Translations under genes and position numbers: made by a program
Source: Candidatus Hydrogenedentota bacterium
GTDB lineage: Bacteria > Hydrogenedentota > Hydrogenedentia > Hydrogenedentales > GCA-2746185
DNA: 13,043 nt
Direction of reading: 5' to 3'
NCBI GenBank assembly: GCA_030123645.1
Contig: JASJYE010000030.1
Span: 1-13,043 of the forward strand
Shown here: piece by piece, positions 6,026-13,043 of the stretch
Position numbering within the stretch: position 1 is the first letter of the stretch
Layout: every line of letters starts with the position of its first letter
The notes under the pieces: model-generated
Told to the model about the DNA's origin: nothing
Databases searched by the model: none
What the model saw: the letters and a program-made list of their open reading frames with translations, nothing else

Positions 6026-6769
6026 GTGAATGGAACTAGGCTTGCGGCTGCATCCTTATTACTGATCGCCTTCGTTTGGGCCTGCCCGGGCGCCTTCGCC
6101 CAAACGGATGCCGCGACCCCGGTGGAGGAGCTGAAGCCCATCGAGGAATTGACGCTGGAGATGATGGTGCAGCAGGGCACGCCCATCCTATGGGCGATTA
6201 TCGCGCTGGCCTTCGTAGCGGTCGTTCTGGCGATTTACCTGTTTCTGACCGTCACGGCGCGGAGGGAGGCCCCTGCCAAGCTGCTTCGGCGCGTGACGAA
6301 CCAGATCCGCGCGGGCGACATGCAAGGCGCGATCATGCTTTGCGAGGGTCGTGATGAGTTGATGGCGCGCGTGTTGCATGCCGGCCTGAAGATGGCGGAT
6401 CAGGAACGCTACATCATCCAGGAATCGATGGAGAGCGAGGGGGAACGCGGCGCCGCGGAGCTTTGGCAACGGATTTCGTATTTGAACAATGTCGGGGTGA
6501 TCGCCCCGTTGTTGGGTTTGCTCGGGACGGTGTGGGGGATGATCGGGGCCTTCGGTGCGATCGCGCTGGACAATTCGCAGGTCAAAGGCCTCACGATGGC
6601 CTACAACGTTTCACAGGCGATGATTACGACGGCCGCCGGGTTGCTGCTCGCGATTCCCGCGCTCTTGGTGTATTACTTTCTGCGAGGCCGAGTGCTGCGT
6701 GTGGTTTCGATTGTCGAGTCGCAGGCGAGTGAATTTGTCGAGCTCATTATGCGGAACCAGAAGGCATGA
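6026..6769 (+). CDS. exbB: ExbB/TolQ/MotA-family proton channel with signal peptide
   Basis: Inner-membrane stator subunit that, as a pentamer around an ExbD/TolR dimer, converts proton motive force into mechanical work on a partner protein across the envelope. The 247 aa begin with a clear signal peptide (h-region ~6-18, AFA before Gln-26), an extra found in a subset of ExbB proteins. Three membrane helices follow: ~53-75, ~155-178 containing LLGLLGTVWGMIGAF (162-176), and ~197-219 containing TTAAGLLLAIPALLVYYF. A cytoplasmic helical stretch (~78-150) lies between the first two. The GTG start is fixed by AGGAGG 8 bases upstream and by the signal peptide. It overlaps exbD by four bases (ATGA). 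Sequence alone does not settle ExbB versus TolQ; no TolA, TolB or Pal is seen here. Confidence 0.9.
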   Translation: MNGTRLAAASLLLIAFVWACPGAFAQTDAATPVEELKPIEELTLEMMVQQGTPILWAIIALAFVAVVLAIYLFLTVTARREAPAKLLRRVTNQIRAGDMQGAIMLCEGRDELMARVLHAGLKMADQERYIIQESMESEGERGAAELWQRISYLNNVGVIAPLLGLLGTVWGMIGAFGAIALDNSQVKGLTMAYNVSQAMITTAAGLLLAIPALLVYYFLRGRVLRVVSIVESQASEFVELIMRNQKA

Positions 6770-7194
6770 AGTTCGGGCACGTACAGCAAGAGCAGCCGGA
6801 ATCGATCCCTATGGCTCCGCTGATCGACATCGTGTTTCTTACGCTGGTGTTCTTTATGGTGACTTCGGTGTATTCGACGCTCGAGAGCGAGATTGACATT
6901 ACGCTGCCGACGGCGAGTACGGCCGAGCTGAGTGAACGGATGCAGGGGGAGATCTTCATCAATTTGCGTGAAGACGGTCAGATCGTTCTGAACGGGCACG
7001 AGGTGAATTTGAAAGGTCTTCAGGAGATTCTCGACCGGGTTGCGCATCATTTCCCGGGCGGTTCGGTTATTATACGCGGCGATTCTAAAGCCGAACTCGG
7101 GCGGGCGATCGCGATACTGAATGCGTGTCGAATTGCCGACATTCAAAATATCTCCTTCGCCGCCCTGCCAGAGGCTTTCGAGGAGGCCCTCTAA
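6766..7194 (+). CDS. exbD: ExbD/TolR-family biopolymer transport protein
   Basis: Partner of the upstream ExbB-like channel. The 142-aa protein has a short cytoplasmic N-terminus, one membrane helix (~18-37) with the essential proton-carrying Asp at residue 21 inside PLIDIVF, then a periplasmic domain. The ending SVIIRGDSKAELGRAIAILNACR has the pattern of the ExbD periplasmic domain, in which an Asp-containing strand leads into an amphipathic helix. The ATG start overlaps the exbB stop, and the AGAAGG before it is too close (1 base) for normal initiation, so translation is probably coupled. The stop TAA shares one base with the start of the TPR gene. Confidence 0.93.
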   Translation: MKFGHVQQEQPESIPMAPLIDIVFLTLVFFMVTSVYSTLESEIDITLPTASTAELSERMQGEIFINLREDGQIVLNGHEVNLKGLQEILDRVAHHFPGGSVIIRGDSKAELGRAIAILNACRIADIQNISFAALPEAFEEAL

Positions 7195-9581
7195 TGTTCG
7201 CGCAGGCACGGCCTGTTGCGGGATTGGCGCCGCCTTTTTCGCGAATCGCGCGCGGGCTGTTCACAGGATTAGCTTGTTTGGCCTTTGCGGCGGGCGATGT
7301 GGCCCTTGCGGCGGATGAGCAGGCCGCCATCGATTTCGCGGACGGTCTTTTCTCGCGGGGGTTTAACGAGGAGGCCGTGGACGAGTATCGCGCCTACTTG
7401 AAGGAATTTCCCGAAGGGAAGCATCGCCTCAGAGCGTTGTACCGGCTGGGCGAGGCGGATACGTCGCTGGGCCGCTACGAGGCGGCGATCGAAGCTTTTG
7501 ACCAGGCCGTGGCGAGCGGCTCGGGCGGCGACTTTGTCCTGCGTTCCCGGCTGCGAAAGGGGGCGGTCTTGATAAAGCTGGGCCGTCAAGATGACGCAGT
7601 CAAAGTTCTCGGGCCGCTGATCGACGAGGGATCGCCGGACGGGATAGTGGGTGAAGCGCTCTATTTTCTTGGGAAGGCGCATGCGGAAGCCGGCAGGGCT
7701 GCTTCGGCGATCAGCGCGTTGTCACGCCTGGTGAGGGAACACGCCTCGAACCCCTTCGTCCCGATGGGCCGCTATCAGCTTGCCTTCGCTTACATCGCTC
7801 AGGACGACTTGGAGAAGGCCGCAGTCGAGTTCTCCGAAGTTGCGGGGACGGAGGGGACGGGCGATGCGCTGCGGATGGAGTCGTACTACCGTGCGGCGGA
7901 GAGTTATGACGAACTTGGCTGGTTTGACGCCGCCGTGAGTGCCTATGAAAGCTTGGAGCGGGACTACCCTGATTCTGTGTATGCACATCGGGCCCGATAT
8001 GGCCATTCCTGGGCGCTGTATGAGGCCGGAAATGTAAAGGCGGCGATGGAAGCGGCAGAAGAATTTGCCGCGGCGTATCCGGATTCGCAGTATCGTCCGG
8101 GCACGCTGTATTTGTTGGGCAACTGTTTTCAACAGCAGGAACGTTACGACAGCGCGCTCGGTATGTTTCAAGAGTTGCGGACGTCGTTTCCGGAGTCTGA
8201 ATTTTCGCTTCGGGCGCAGTACAAAGTGGCTTGGGTGCATTATCTCAAGGGGGACAAGGTATCCGCGAAGCGCGAAGTGGACGGCTTTCTCGGGCGTGCC
8301 AAGCCGGCGGGTCTTGAGGGTGACGCGCTCTTCCTTCAAGGGACGCTCTTCTATGAAGAGGAGGCCTTCTCGGATGCGTGCGACGCGTTTCAGAAAGTTT
8401 TTACTTCCTTTCCCGCGAGCGAGTTTGCTTCGGATGCGGTGTTCAAACACGGTGACTGCCTCCGGCGGCTTGGACGCCATAAGGAATCGGCCGAGGCCCT
8501 GGGGAATTTCGCGGACGGGTATCCGGAGCATCCGCGGGCTATCGAGGCGCATCTGCGGGCAGGCGACGCTTATTTCGCGTTGAAGAATTACGCGGAGGCC
8601 GTCAAAAGGTATGAGCGCGCCGTTGACGGCGCATCCGGCGGCCCGGCACAAGAGGAGGGTCTCTACCGGCTCGCGATCGCGCAGTATAATCAAGGGAGAT
8701 ACGCCGAGAGTACAGCCGTGTTTGGGAAACTGCTCGAGTCCTACGCCGGGGGAAAATACGCGCCCGAAGCCAACCTGCGCATGGGGGACTATTGGCTGCG
8801 CGAAGGGGGGGATCCCATGAAGGCGATCCCCTATTTCGAGGGCGCGCACGATGGCGCAACGGACGGCCCGCACGCGGGGCGCGCTTTGGAGGGTCTAGCG
8901 CTGGCGCGTTATGAGTCGAAGGACTTCGATGGCGCTGCGGAGAGTTTCCTTCGTGTGATGACGACGTGGAGCGACATCGGCCTGAATGAGAAGACATATG
9001 CCTGGGTCGGCCAGCACCTTTTCGATCGGGAAGATTGGGGCAAGGCGCTTGTCGCCTTTGAGGCCTTGCTTCGTCACGTGCCGGATTATCCGAACCCTGA
9101 GCGGGTGCTGTTTAAGATGGCGGAATGCGCCGAGAATGCGGACCGCATCGAGGAGGCTCTGGAACGTTATCAGGATGTGGTGGCGGCTGCTCCCGCCAGC
9201 ATGACGGCACTGGACTCAAAGTTTCGTATGGCGCGCCTCTACGAAGCCCGAGGCAGCATGGAGGCGGCGCTGTCGCTGTACGAGGAGGGAGCGAACGCGA
9301 ACAATGGTGGGACCGCCGCGCGTTCGCGCTTTCGTCTAGGCCAGATTTATGAACAACGTGAGGAGTATAAAACTGCCGCGAAGCATTTTATGCGTGTTGC
9401 CATTCTTTTTTTCCATCCGGAACTCTCGCCCGAATCGCTCTGGCGCGCCGGGCAGTGTTTCGAGAAGGGGCAGGACCTCGATCAGGCGCTGAAGACCTAT
9501 GCGGAGGTCCTCAAAGAGTATCCGGACAGCGCACAGGCCGCCTTGGCCCGGGCGCGACTCGATGAGTTGTCCGGCGCCTGA
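7194..9581 (+). CDS. Large exported tetratricopeptide-repeat protein, 795 aa
   Basis: A secreted, probably periplasmic scaffold made almost entirely of TPR helix pairs. The N-terminus (1-39) is a signal peptide: basic residues up to 20, hydrophobic GLFTGLACLAFAAG (21-34) and a cleavage site after ALA-39. Cys-28 lacks Leu three residues before it, so a lipoprotein is unlikely. From ~44 to the C-terminus I count about 20 units of roughly 35-39 residues, with typical TPR positions (ALYRLGEADTSLGRYEAAIE; LYLLGNCFQQQERYDSALG; FRLGQIYEQREEYKTAAK). The frame is open further upstream to 7125, but ATG 7194 has AGGAGG 7 bases before it and yields the signal peptide. It sits directly after exbB-exbD, as the TPR protein CpoB/YbgF does in tol-pal clusters, but is about three times longer and has no visible coiled coil. 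It probably binds a partner of the ExbBD motor or the VWA protein. Confidence 0.88.
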   Translation: MFAQARPVAGLAPPFSRIARGLFTGLACLAFAAGDVALAADEQAAIDFADGLFSRGFNEEAVDEYRAYLKEFPEGKHRLRALYRLGEADTSLGRYEAAIEAFDQAVASGSGGDFVLRSRLRKGAVLIKLGRQDDAVKVLGPLIDEGSPDGIVGEALYFLGKAHAEAGRAASAISALSRLVREHASNPFVPMGRYQLAFAYIAQDDLEKAAVEFSEVAGTEGTGDALRMESYYRAAESYDELGWFDAAVSAYESLERDYPDSVYAHRARYGHSWALYEAGNVKAAMEAAEEFAAAYPDSQYRPGTLYLLGNCFQQQERYDSALGMFQELRTSFPESEFSLRAQYKVAWVHYLKGDKVSAKREVDGFLGRAKPAGLEGDALFLQGTLFYEEEAFSDACDAFQKVFTSFPASEFASDAVFKHGDCLRRLGRHKESAEALGNFADGYPEHPRAIEAHLRAGDAYFALKNYAEAVKRYERAVDGASGGPAQEEGLYRLAIAQYNQGRYAESTAVFGKLLESYAGGKYAPEANLRMGDYWLREGGDPMKAIPYFEGAHDGATDGPHAGRALEGLALARYESKDFDGAAESFLRVMTTWSDIGLNEKTYAWVGQHLFDREDWGKALVAFEALLRHVPDYPNPERVLFKMAECAENADRIEEALERYQDVVAAAPASMTALDSKFRMARLYEARGSMEAALSLYEEGANANNGGTAARSRFRLGQIYEQREEYKTAAKHFMRVAILFFHPELSPESLWRAGQCFEKGQDLDQALKTYAEVLKEYPDSAQAALARARLDELSGA

Positions 9582-9627
9582 GCGCCCTTTGCAGATTATT
9601 GCGTTTCTCTAAGAGGAGCGGGAAGCC

Positions 9628-11379
9628 GTGTTGAGCCGTAAAGCGAGCCTCTTGGTCAGTTTTCTGACGGCGCTCGCGCTGTACTCCGGCCTGTATGCGG
9701 TCGCCCCGAACATCTTTCTTATTCGCGCGAACTCGGCCGTCGATGCGCTCCCGATGCGCGTGCGCGTCGACCTGCTCGATGACGTTACGTGGTCTCATTT
9801 TGAGCTTCCGCCCGACGAGGTCCTCACGATGGCTTCGCGGCCGGGCTCGGTGCGCGACCTGCTCGAGCGTGAAACTGAGCATCTGCCGCTGCTGGAAGTG
9901 GAGTTGGAAGAGCCTGAGGACACCGCGCCGCTCGCTGAGCGCGTTTCCCAGGCGGGGATGGCGCGGGAACATGATTTGAGTCAGGACGCGGACGTGGCGG
10001 AGGGCGTTGAGGCTCGAATTCTCGAGATCGCCCACGACGTGGCGCGCATGGACATCGAGATTGCGCGGCGTTATGTACGGCACCGAGAGAACCGTCTTTT
10101 GGAAGATGGTGAGCTCGCCGGCGCGGGAGGTGCGGGCGGCGAGGCGCTTGGGCTGGCTGCGTTGCCGGCGTCGGTTTCGGGGGGAGGTGCGCAGGGAGGC
10201 ACCGCCGCCGCTGGACACGGAGCTTTGGAGGGCGCGCAGAAATCCGATGTCGCTTTCTTCCCTGAGTTCGGGGTGCCGAACTTGCCGCCGTTGCCCGATG
10301 AGACGCTGTTGTCGGGAGAATTTGCGCGTCAGAATATCCAGCGCACGAGTCCGTTCGAGCGTATGGACCGAGTGGTTGACATCAAGTCGGCCACGTATGT
10401 CGATCCTGGAACGGGGCAGGGCTTCTTCCGGCTGGAGATATTTCCCAAAGAGGGCGAGAACATAGAGGTGCTTCCCAAGGATGTCACCTTTGTCGTGGAC
10501 GCATCGAAGAGTATTCTGCAACGAAAGCTCGACCTGACCGTGCGCGGCTTGAAGGAAGGCTTTAGACTTCTCCGGCCTGAGGACCGGTTCAACGTTGTTG
10601 TTTTCAGGGGCAACGCGCGGTCGTTTCGTGAGAAACTGACGCCTGTTTCTAATGAGGAGATCCAGAGGGCGATCGACTTCCTGGAAGGCATGGAATCGCG
10701 GGGTACAACGGACCTGTACAAGGCCGTGCGGCTCGTCATCGCCGAGGCCCCGCGCCCGGGTCTGCCCGGCATCGTGGTGGTGCTCAGTGACGGCCGGCCG
10801 ACCGCGGGGAACCTCTCAGGCAGAGATCTCATTAATGCGCTGACGTCTGAGAACGTATATGGGAACACGATTTTCACTTTCGGCGGGGGCAATACGGTGA
10901 ACCGCTACCTGATGGATTTGCTTGCTTATAGGAACAAGGGGATGACGGTCATCGCGCCGCGGGTGGAGGATATCGACGACTACCTTCCGGTCTTTCTTAG
11001 TCAGATCAACGACGCGATCCTGGTGAACCTGCGGGCGGATTATGGGCGTATTGACGAGGATACCGTGTACCCGCGTACCTTGCCGGATTTCTATCGCGGG
11101 CGTGTGGTCACGGTGTACGGGAAGTTTGATGCGGCCCGGGACAAGGAATTGGTGCTGCGATTGGAAGGCGCGGCGGGTGCTAAGAAGAAGGAAATGGTCC
11201 TCAAGACCTCGCTGCGGGGCGCGTCACAGGGCAATCGGGACATAGCGCGCGGTTGGGCCTTCGAAAAGAGCTACTACCTCATCGGAGAGATAACGCGGCT
11301 GGGCGAGACACCCGAGCTGATGGGTGAACTGCGAAGGTTGAGCGAGGAGTTCGACGTTCGGACGAGCTATTTCCACTGA
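9628..11379 (+). CDS. Membrane-anchored von Willebrand factor A (VWA) domain protein
   Basis: The 583-aa protein starts with a short basic tail and one hydrophobic helix (~7-27) without an obvious cleavage site, so it is probably anchored in the inner membrane with the rest in the periplasm. Residues ~120-160 are charged and helical, and ~164-205 form a Gly/Ala-rich linker. The VWA domain (~284-465) has a complete metal-ion-dependent adhesion site: DASKS (Asp-291, Ser-293, Ser-295), Thr-360/361 in GTTDLY, and Asp-388 in VVLSDGRP, so it should bind Mg2+ and a protein ligand. The C-terminal ~470-583 looks like a beta region ending EEFDVRTSYFH, reminiscent of VIT/VWA proteins. The GTG start has AGGAG 9 bases upstream. 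It follows the TPR gene by 46 bases and is probably in the same operon. The SxxxH motif of the TonB/TolA membrane helix is absent. Confidence 0.85.
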   Translation: MLSRKASLLVSFLTALALYSGLYAVAPNIFLIRANSAVDALPMRVRVDLLDDVTWSHFELPPDEVLTMASRPGSVRDLLERETEHLPLLEVELEEPEDTAPLAERVSQAGMAREHDLSQDADVAEGVEARILEIAHDVARMDIEIARRYVRHRENRLLEDGELAGAGGAGGEALGLAALPASVSGGGAQGGTAAAGHGALEGAQKSDVAFFPEFGVPNLPPLPDETLLSGEFARQNIQRTSPFERMDRVVDIKSATYVDPGTGQGFFRLEIFPKEGENIEVLPKDVTFVVDASKSILQRKLDLTVRGLKEGFRLLRPEDRFNVVVFRGNARSFREKLTPVSNEEIQRAIDFLEGMESRGTTDLYKAVRLVIAEAPRPGLPGIVVVLSDGRPTAGNLSGRDLINALTSENVYGNTIFTFGGGNTVNRYLMDLLAYRNKGMTVIAPRVEDIDDYLPVFLSQINDAILVNLRADYGRIDEDTVYPRTLPDFYRGRVVTVYGKFDAARDKELVLRLEGAAGAKKKEMVLKTSLRGASQGNRDIARGWAFEKSYYLIGEITRLGETPELMGELRRLSEEFDVRTSYFH

Positions 11380-11382
11380 ACG

Positions 11383-11395
11383 CGCCACAGTGGCG
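11383..11395. terminator. Short hairpin between convergent genes; possible bidirectional terminator
   Basis: CGCCACAGTGGCG is a perfect inverted repeat (5-bp stem with a 3-base loop) filling most of the 17 bases between the VWA stop (11379) and the HDOD stop (11397). It has no T-tract on either strand, so it would be a weak terminator at best and may act with Rho or as an mRNA 3' end. Confidence 0.3.
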
Positions 11396-11396
11396 G

Positions 11397-12731
11397 TCAC
11401 ATCATTTCCATTTCCGGCGTACGCGTCGCTGCGTAGGTGTCGGCGACCTGTGCGGGCTGGAGTCCCAGGATCGACAGAAGCTGGGCGTGCGATTCGAACA
11501 CTTCTTCACCGGGTGCGTCGCCACGCATGTACGCATCCGACATGACAGCCGCGAGGGCTACCATCGCCGTCAGATCCGGGTCGATCTGGGCGAGTTCCGG
11601 GCGATGGTGGAAGCGAATGGGCTCGGAGATTTCATCGGGCATTTGCCAGTGTACGGCAAGAATGTGGCCCGCTTCCGGGTGGCCGATGCCGAGCGCTTCC
11701 TCCTCCGCCATGGCCAGTTCAATGCCCTCGAGATCCCGGTCGATCCTCGAGTATCTAATCGGGGCGATTTCTGATAGGGCGAAGCGCCCGATGTCCGAGA
11801 GCAGGCCGGCGGTGAAGACACCCGCTTTGCGGCCATGCCCGGCCGCGGTCGCGATGTTGCGGGCGGCGGCAGCGGAAAACATCGACCATTTCCAATAGCG
11901 CTTGTGGTCGAAAAAACTGGAGGCCTCGGTGATGTCAATTATGGCCGAGGACAGGACGGCCATGTAGGTCTCCCGCATGCCCAGGAGCGTGATGGCGCTT
12001 TGGACGTTGTTGATCTTGATGAGGAAGCCGTACGCGGCTGAATTGGCCAGGCGAAGCAGCTTGGCGGAGATCGCGGGGTCGGTCGAAACGATTTCGGCGA
12101 TGTCGCGAAGGGAGGTGTCGGGGTCGGCGGTGGCTTCCTGGACCTGTTGTACCGTCTGGGGCAGTGCCGGGAGACTGTCGATGCGGCGAAGCATCTGGAC
12201 GACGTTCTCGACTTTTAGTCCAGTTTCAATCTGCCCGCGCGTGATCTTGTCCCGGGGCTGACTCTGCGCCGATTCCTTTGCGGGATAATAGCTGCGGATA
12301 GCGGCGCGGATGTCCTGCGCATTGCACAATAGAGCGTTGACGTTCAGGCCTGTGATCTCTTCGAGCCGGCGAATGGTCTCGAGCTCGATTGGGAAGGTCA
12401 TGGCGACTGTGAAGCAATTTCCCATGCGGTCGATGGGGAAGACCTCGTGTTCGAGTGCATACTCGCGTGGAATCAACTCGCACAACTCACGCGGGACGCG
12501 GTATCTGTCCAGCTCGATGCTCGCGTCGCCCGGCCGCGAAGAAAGGAAACCGGACATGGTCGAGGCGTCGAGACAGCCGAGATGGATAAGGATCTCGACG
12601 ATCTTTCCCCCGCGTTCGATTTGTACTTCGAGCGCAGTTTTGAGGTCTTCGAGCTCAATAATACCTTCGTCGACCAGCATGCGGCCGATGCGTCCTTTGT
12701 CGAGTGGATTTGCGGAAACGCCCATGCCCAT
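11397..12731 (-). CDS. MshEN-HDOD signalling protein (probable c-di-GMP sensor)
   Basis: A 444-aa soluble cytoplasmic protein with two domains. Residues ~13-150 match the MshEN/GspE N-terminal domain, known in PilB- and MshE-type ATPases to bind c-di-GMP. RIGRMLVDEG (14-23) and GGKIVEILIHLG (41-52) correspond to its paired glycine-containing nucleotide-binding motifs. Residues ~183-400 form an HDOD domain, starting SLPALPQTVQQV (186-197). It includes VFTAGLLSDIGRFAL (305-319), where Ser replaces the His of a true HD phosphohydrolase, as expected for non-catalytic HDOD output domains. ATG 12731 is chosen because AGGAGG lies 9 bases upstream; the frame extends to an ATG at 12791 with Arg-rich, low-complexity sequence and no SD. 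No membrane segment is present. It is likely to link c-di-GMP to motility or pilus control; partners are unknown. Confidence 0.87.
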   Translation of the reverse strand: MGMGVSANPLDKGRIGRMLVDEGIIELEDLKTALEVQIERGGKIVEILIHLGCLDASTMSGFLSSRPGDASIELDRYRVPRELCELIPREYALEHEVFPIDRMGNCFTVAMTFPIELETIRRLEEITGLNVNALLCNAQDIRAAIRSYYPAKESAQSQPRDKITRGQIETGLKVENVVQMLRRIDSLPALPQTVQQVQEATADPDTSLRDIAEIVSTDPAISAKLLRLANSAAYGFLIKINNVQSAITLLGMRETYMAVLSSAIIDITEASSFFDHKRYWKWSMFSAAAARNIATAAGHGRKAGVFTAGLLSDIGRFALSEIAPIRYSRIDRDLEGIELAMAEEEALGIGHPEAGHILAVHWQMPDEISEPIRFHHRPELAQIDPDLTAMVALAAVMSDAYMRGDAPGEEVFESHAQLLSILGLQPAQVADTYAATRTPEMEMM

Positions 12732-12740
12732 AGTCTCGGC

Positions 12741-12746
12741 CCTCCT
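12741..12746 (-). promoter_or_regulatory. Shine-Dalgarno site deciding the MshEN-HDOD start
   Basis: CCTCCT on the plus strand reads AGGAGG on the minus strand, 9 bases before ATG 12731. It would lie inside the coding sequence if the upstream ATG at 12791 were used. Confidence 0.7.
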
Positions 12747-12990
12747 ACGGCGGCACAGTGCCCGCCGGGTCCGCGGCGTTTCGCTGCTCAACCGCGGGTG
12801 CCTGCCTTGGAATTTGCGGATCGAGATGACTTCGCATCACGCTAAAGTCTGCCCCCCCCTAAGCAACAGCACCCGGGCGATCGGGCAAGCTCCCCGACCA
12901 TTGGCCTCGTTCGCGCTACAATCCCCCTATGCTGGAACTATTGTACACGAACCGGCGATGGAAGTTAACTTCGCGAATCAAGCCATCACG
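12747..12990. other. Intergenic region upstream of the MshEN-HDOD gene
   Basis: No supported gene. The region includes a run of eight C (12852-12859) in what would be the promoter or leader of the minus-strand gene. There is a plus-strand TACAAT (12917-12922) that could be a -10 element, with only a weak -35 (CCGACC, 12894-12899). A short open frame from ATG 12929 runs off the right edge but has no SD and no recognisable product. Confidence 0.4.
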
Positions 12991-13000
12991 CGGGGAGTCT

Positions 13001-13043
13001 CTGTCGCCCCTACGGGGCTTTCGGGTAGGAGGACATATACCCA
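13001..13043. repeat. Probable start of a dispersed palindromic repeat at the window edge
   Basis: Two adjacent small stems are visible: GCCCC TAC GGGGC (13006-13018), then GGGTA (13023-13027) pairing with TACCC (13038-13042) across a 10-base loop. The wording 'gtcgcccctacggggct ... ggacatataccca' resembles, from memory, a family of interspersed palindromic elements common in planctomycetes and neighbouring phyla. The window ends inside it, so neither its length nor copy number can be judged. It could instead be a short terminator-like hairpin. Confidence 0.35.

Noticed and set aside
7125..7193. 23-residue N-terminal extension of the TPR protein
   Set aside because: It would overlap exbD extensively and push the signal peptide inward; ATG 7194 has AGGAGG at 7 bases.
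7722..8873. Long minus-strand open frame (383 codons) opposite the TPR gene
   Set aside because: Antisense shadow in GC-rich coding sequence; the plus strand encodes a clear signal peptide and ~20 TPR units, while the antisense product matches nothing.
9511..10521. Long minus-strand open frame (336 codons) opposite the start of the VWA gene
   Set aside because: Crosses the end of the TPR gene and the intergenic gap, has Arg/His-rich composition typical of antisense frames, and no family resemblance.
12732..12791. 20-residue N-terminal extension of the MshEN-HDOD protein
   Set aside because: AGGAGG at 12741-12746 fits ATG 12731 at normal spacing; the extension is Arg-rich and without an SD.
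12929..13043. Possible new CDS starting at ATG 12929 and running off the right edge
   Set aside because: No SD, Arg-rich product, and its second half lies in probable repeat sequence, which often gives spurious reading frames.

Overview
This looks like a chromosomal piece of a Gram-negative (diderm), GC-rich bacterium carrying core cell-envelope genes. The diderm reading rests on an ExbB/ExbD proton-channel pair, an exported TPR protein with a signal peptide, a probable lipoprotein, and a PilT-type pilus retraction ATPase. The phylum cannot be fixed by eye. FtsZ has non-standard residues at several conserved positions (LGGGTGTG, SGAKPE, TLPF), and the dcw tail is reduced to murC-ftsQ-ftsZ. 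Together with MshEN-HDOD architecture this would fit a Verrucomicrobiota/Lentisphaerota-type lineage or a neighbouring candidate phylum such as Hydrogenedentota; this is a low-confidence inference.

Layout: (1) 1-459, plus strand, the 3' part of a Tyr-rich probable lipoprotein. (2) 475-942, minus strand, a small TerB-domain protein. (3) 943-1149, a divergent control region with an extended -10 promoter and two perfect palindromes. (4) 1150-5872, plus strand, murC-ftsQ-ftsZ-pilT. The murC/ftsQ and ftsZ/pilT junctions are 4-base GTGA overlaps. The only sizeable internal gap, before ftsZ, holds a strong hairpin whose 3' arm abuts a second extended -10 promoter. (5) 5873-6025, a leader with mutually exclusive hairpins next to a strong Shine-Dalgarno (SD) sequence. 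(6) 6026-11379, plus strand, exbB-exbD-TPR protein-VWA protein, tightly packed (4-base overlap, 1-base overlap, then 46 bases). (7) 11397-12731, minus strand, an MshEN-HDOD protein convergent with the VWA gene. (8) 12732-13043, an intergenic stretch that appears to run into a dispersed palindromic repeat at the window edge.

Functionally the window joins peptidoglycan precursor synthesis (MurC), the divisome (FtsQ, FtsZ), pilus retraction (PilT), and a proton-motive-force driven envelope module in which a membrane-anchored VWA protein stands where TonB or TolA would be expected. The downstream MshEN-HDOD protein probably senses c-di-GMP, which would fit control of type IV pili or surface behaviour. 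No tRNA, rRNA, CRISPR array, transposase gene or clear T-tract intrinsic terminator was seen. The least conventional parts are the ExbBD-TPR-VWA cassette and the FtsA-less division operon coupled to pilT.
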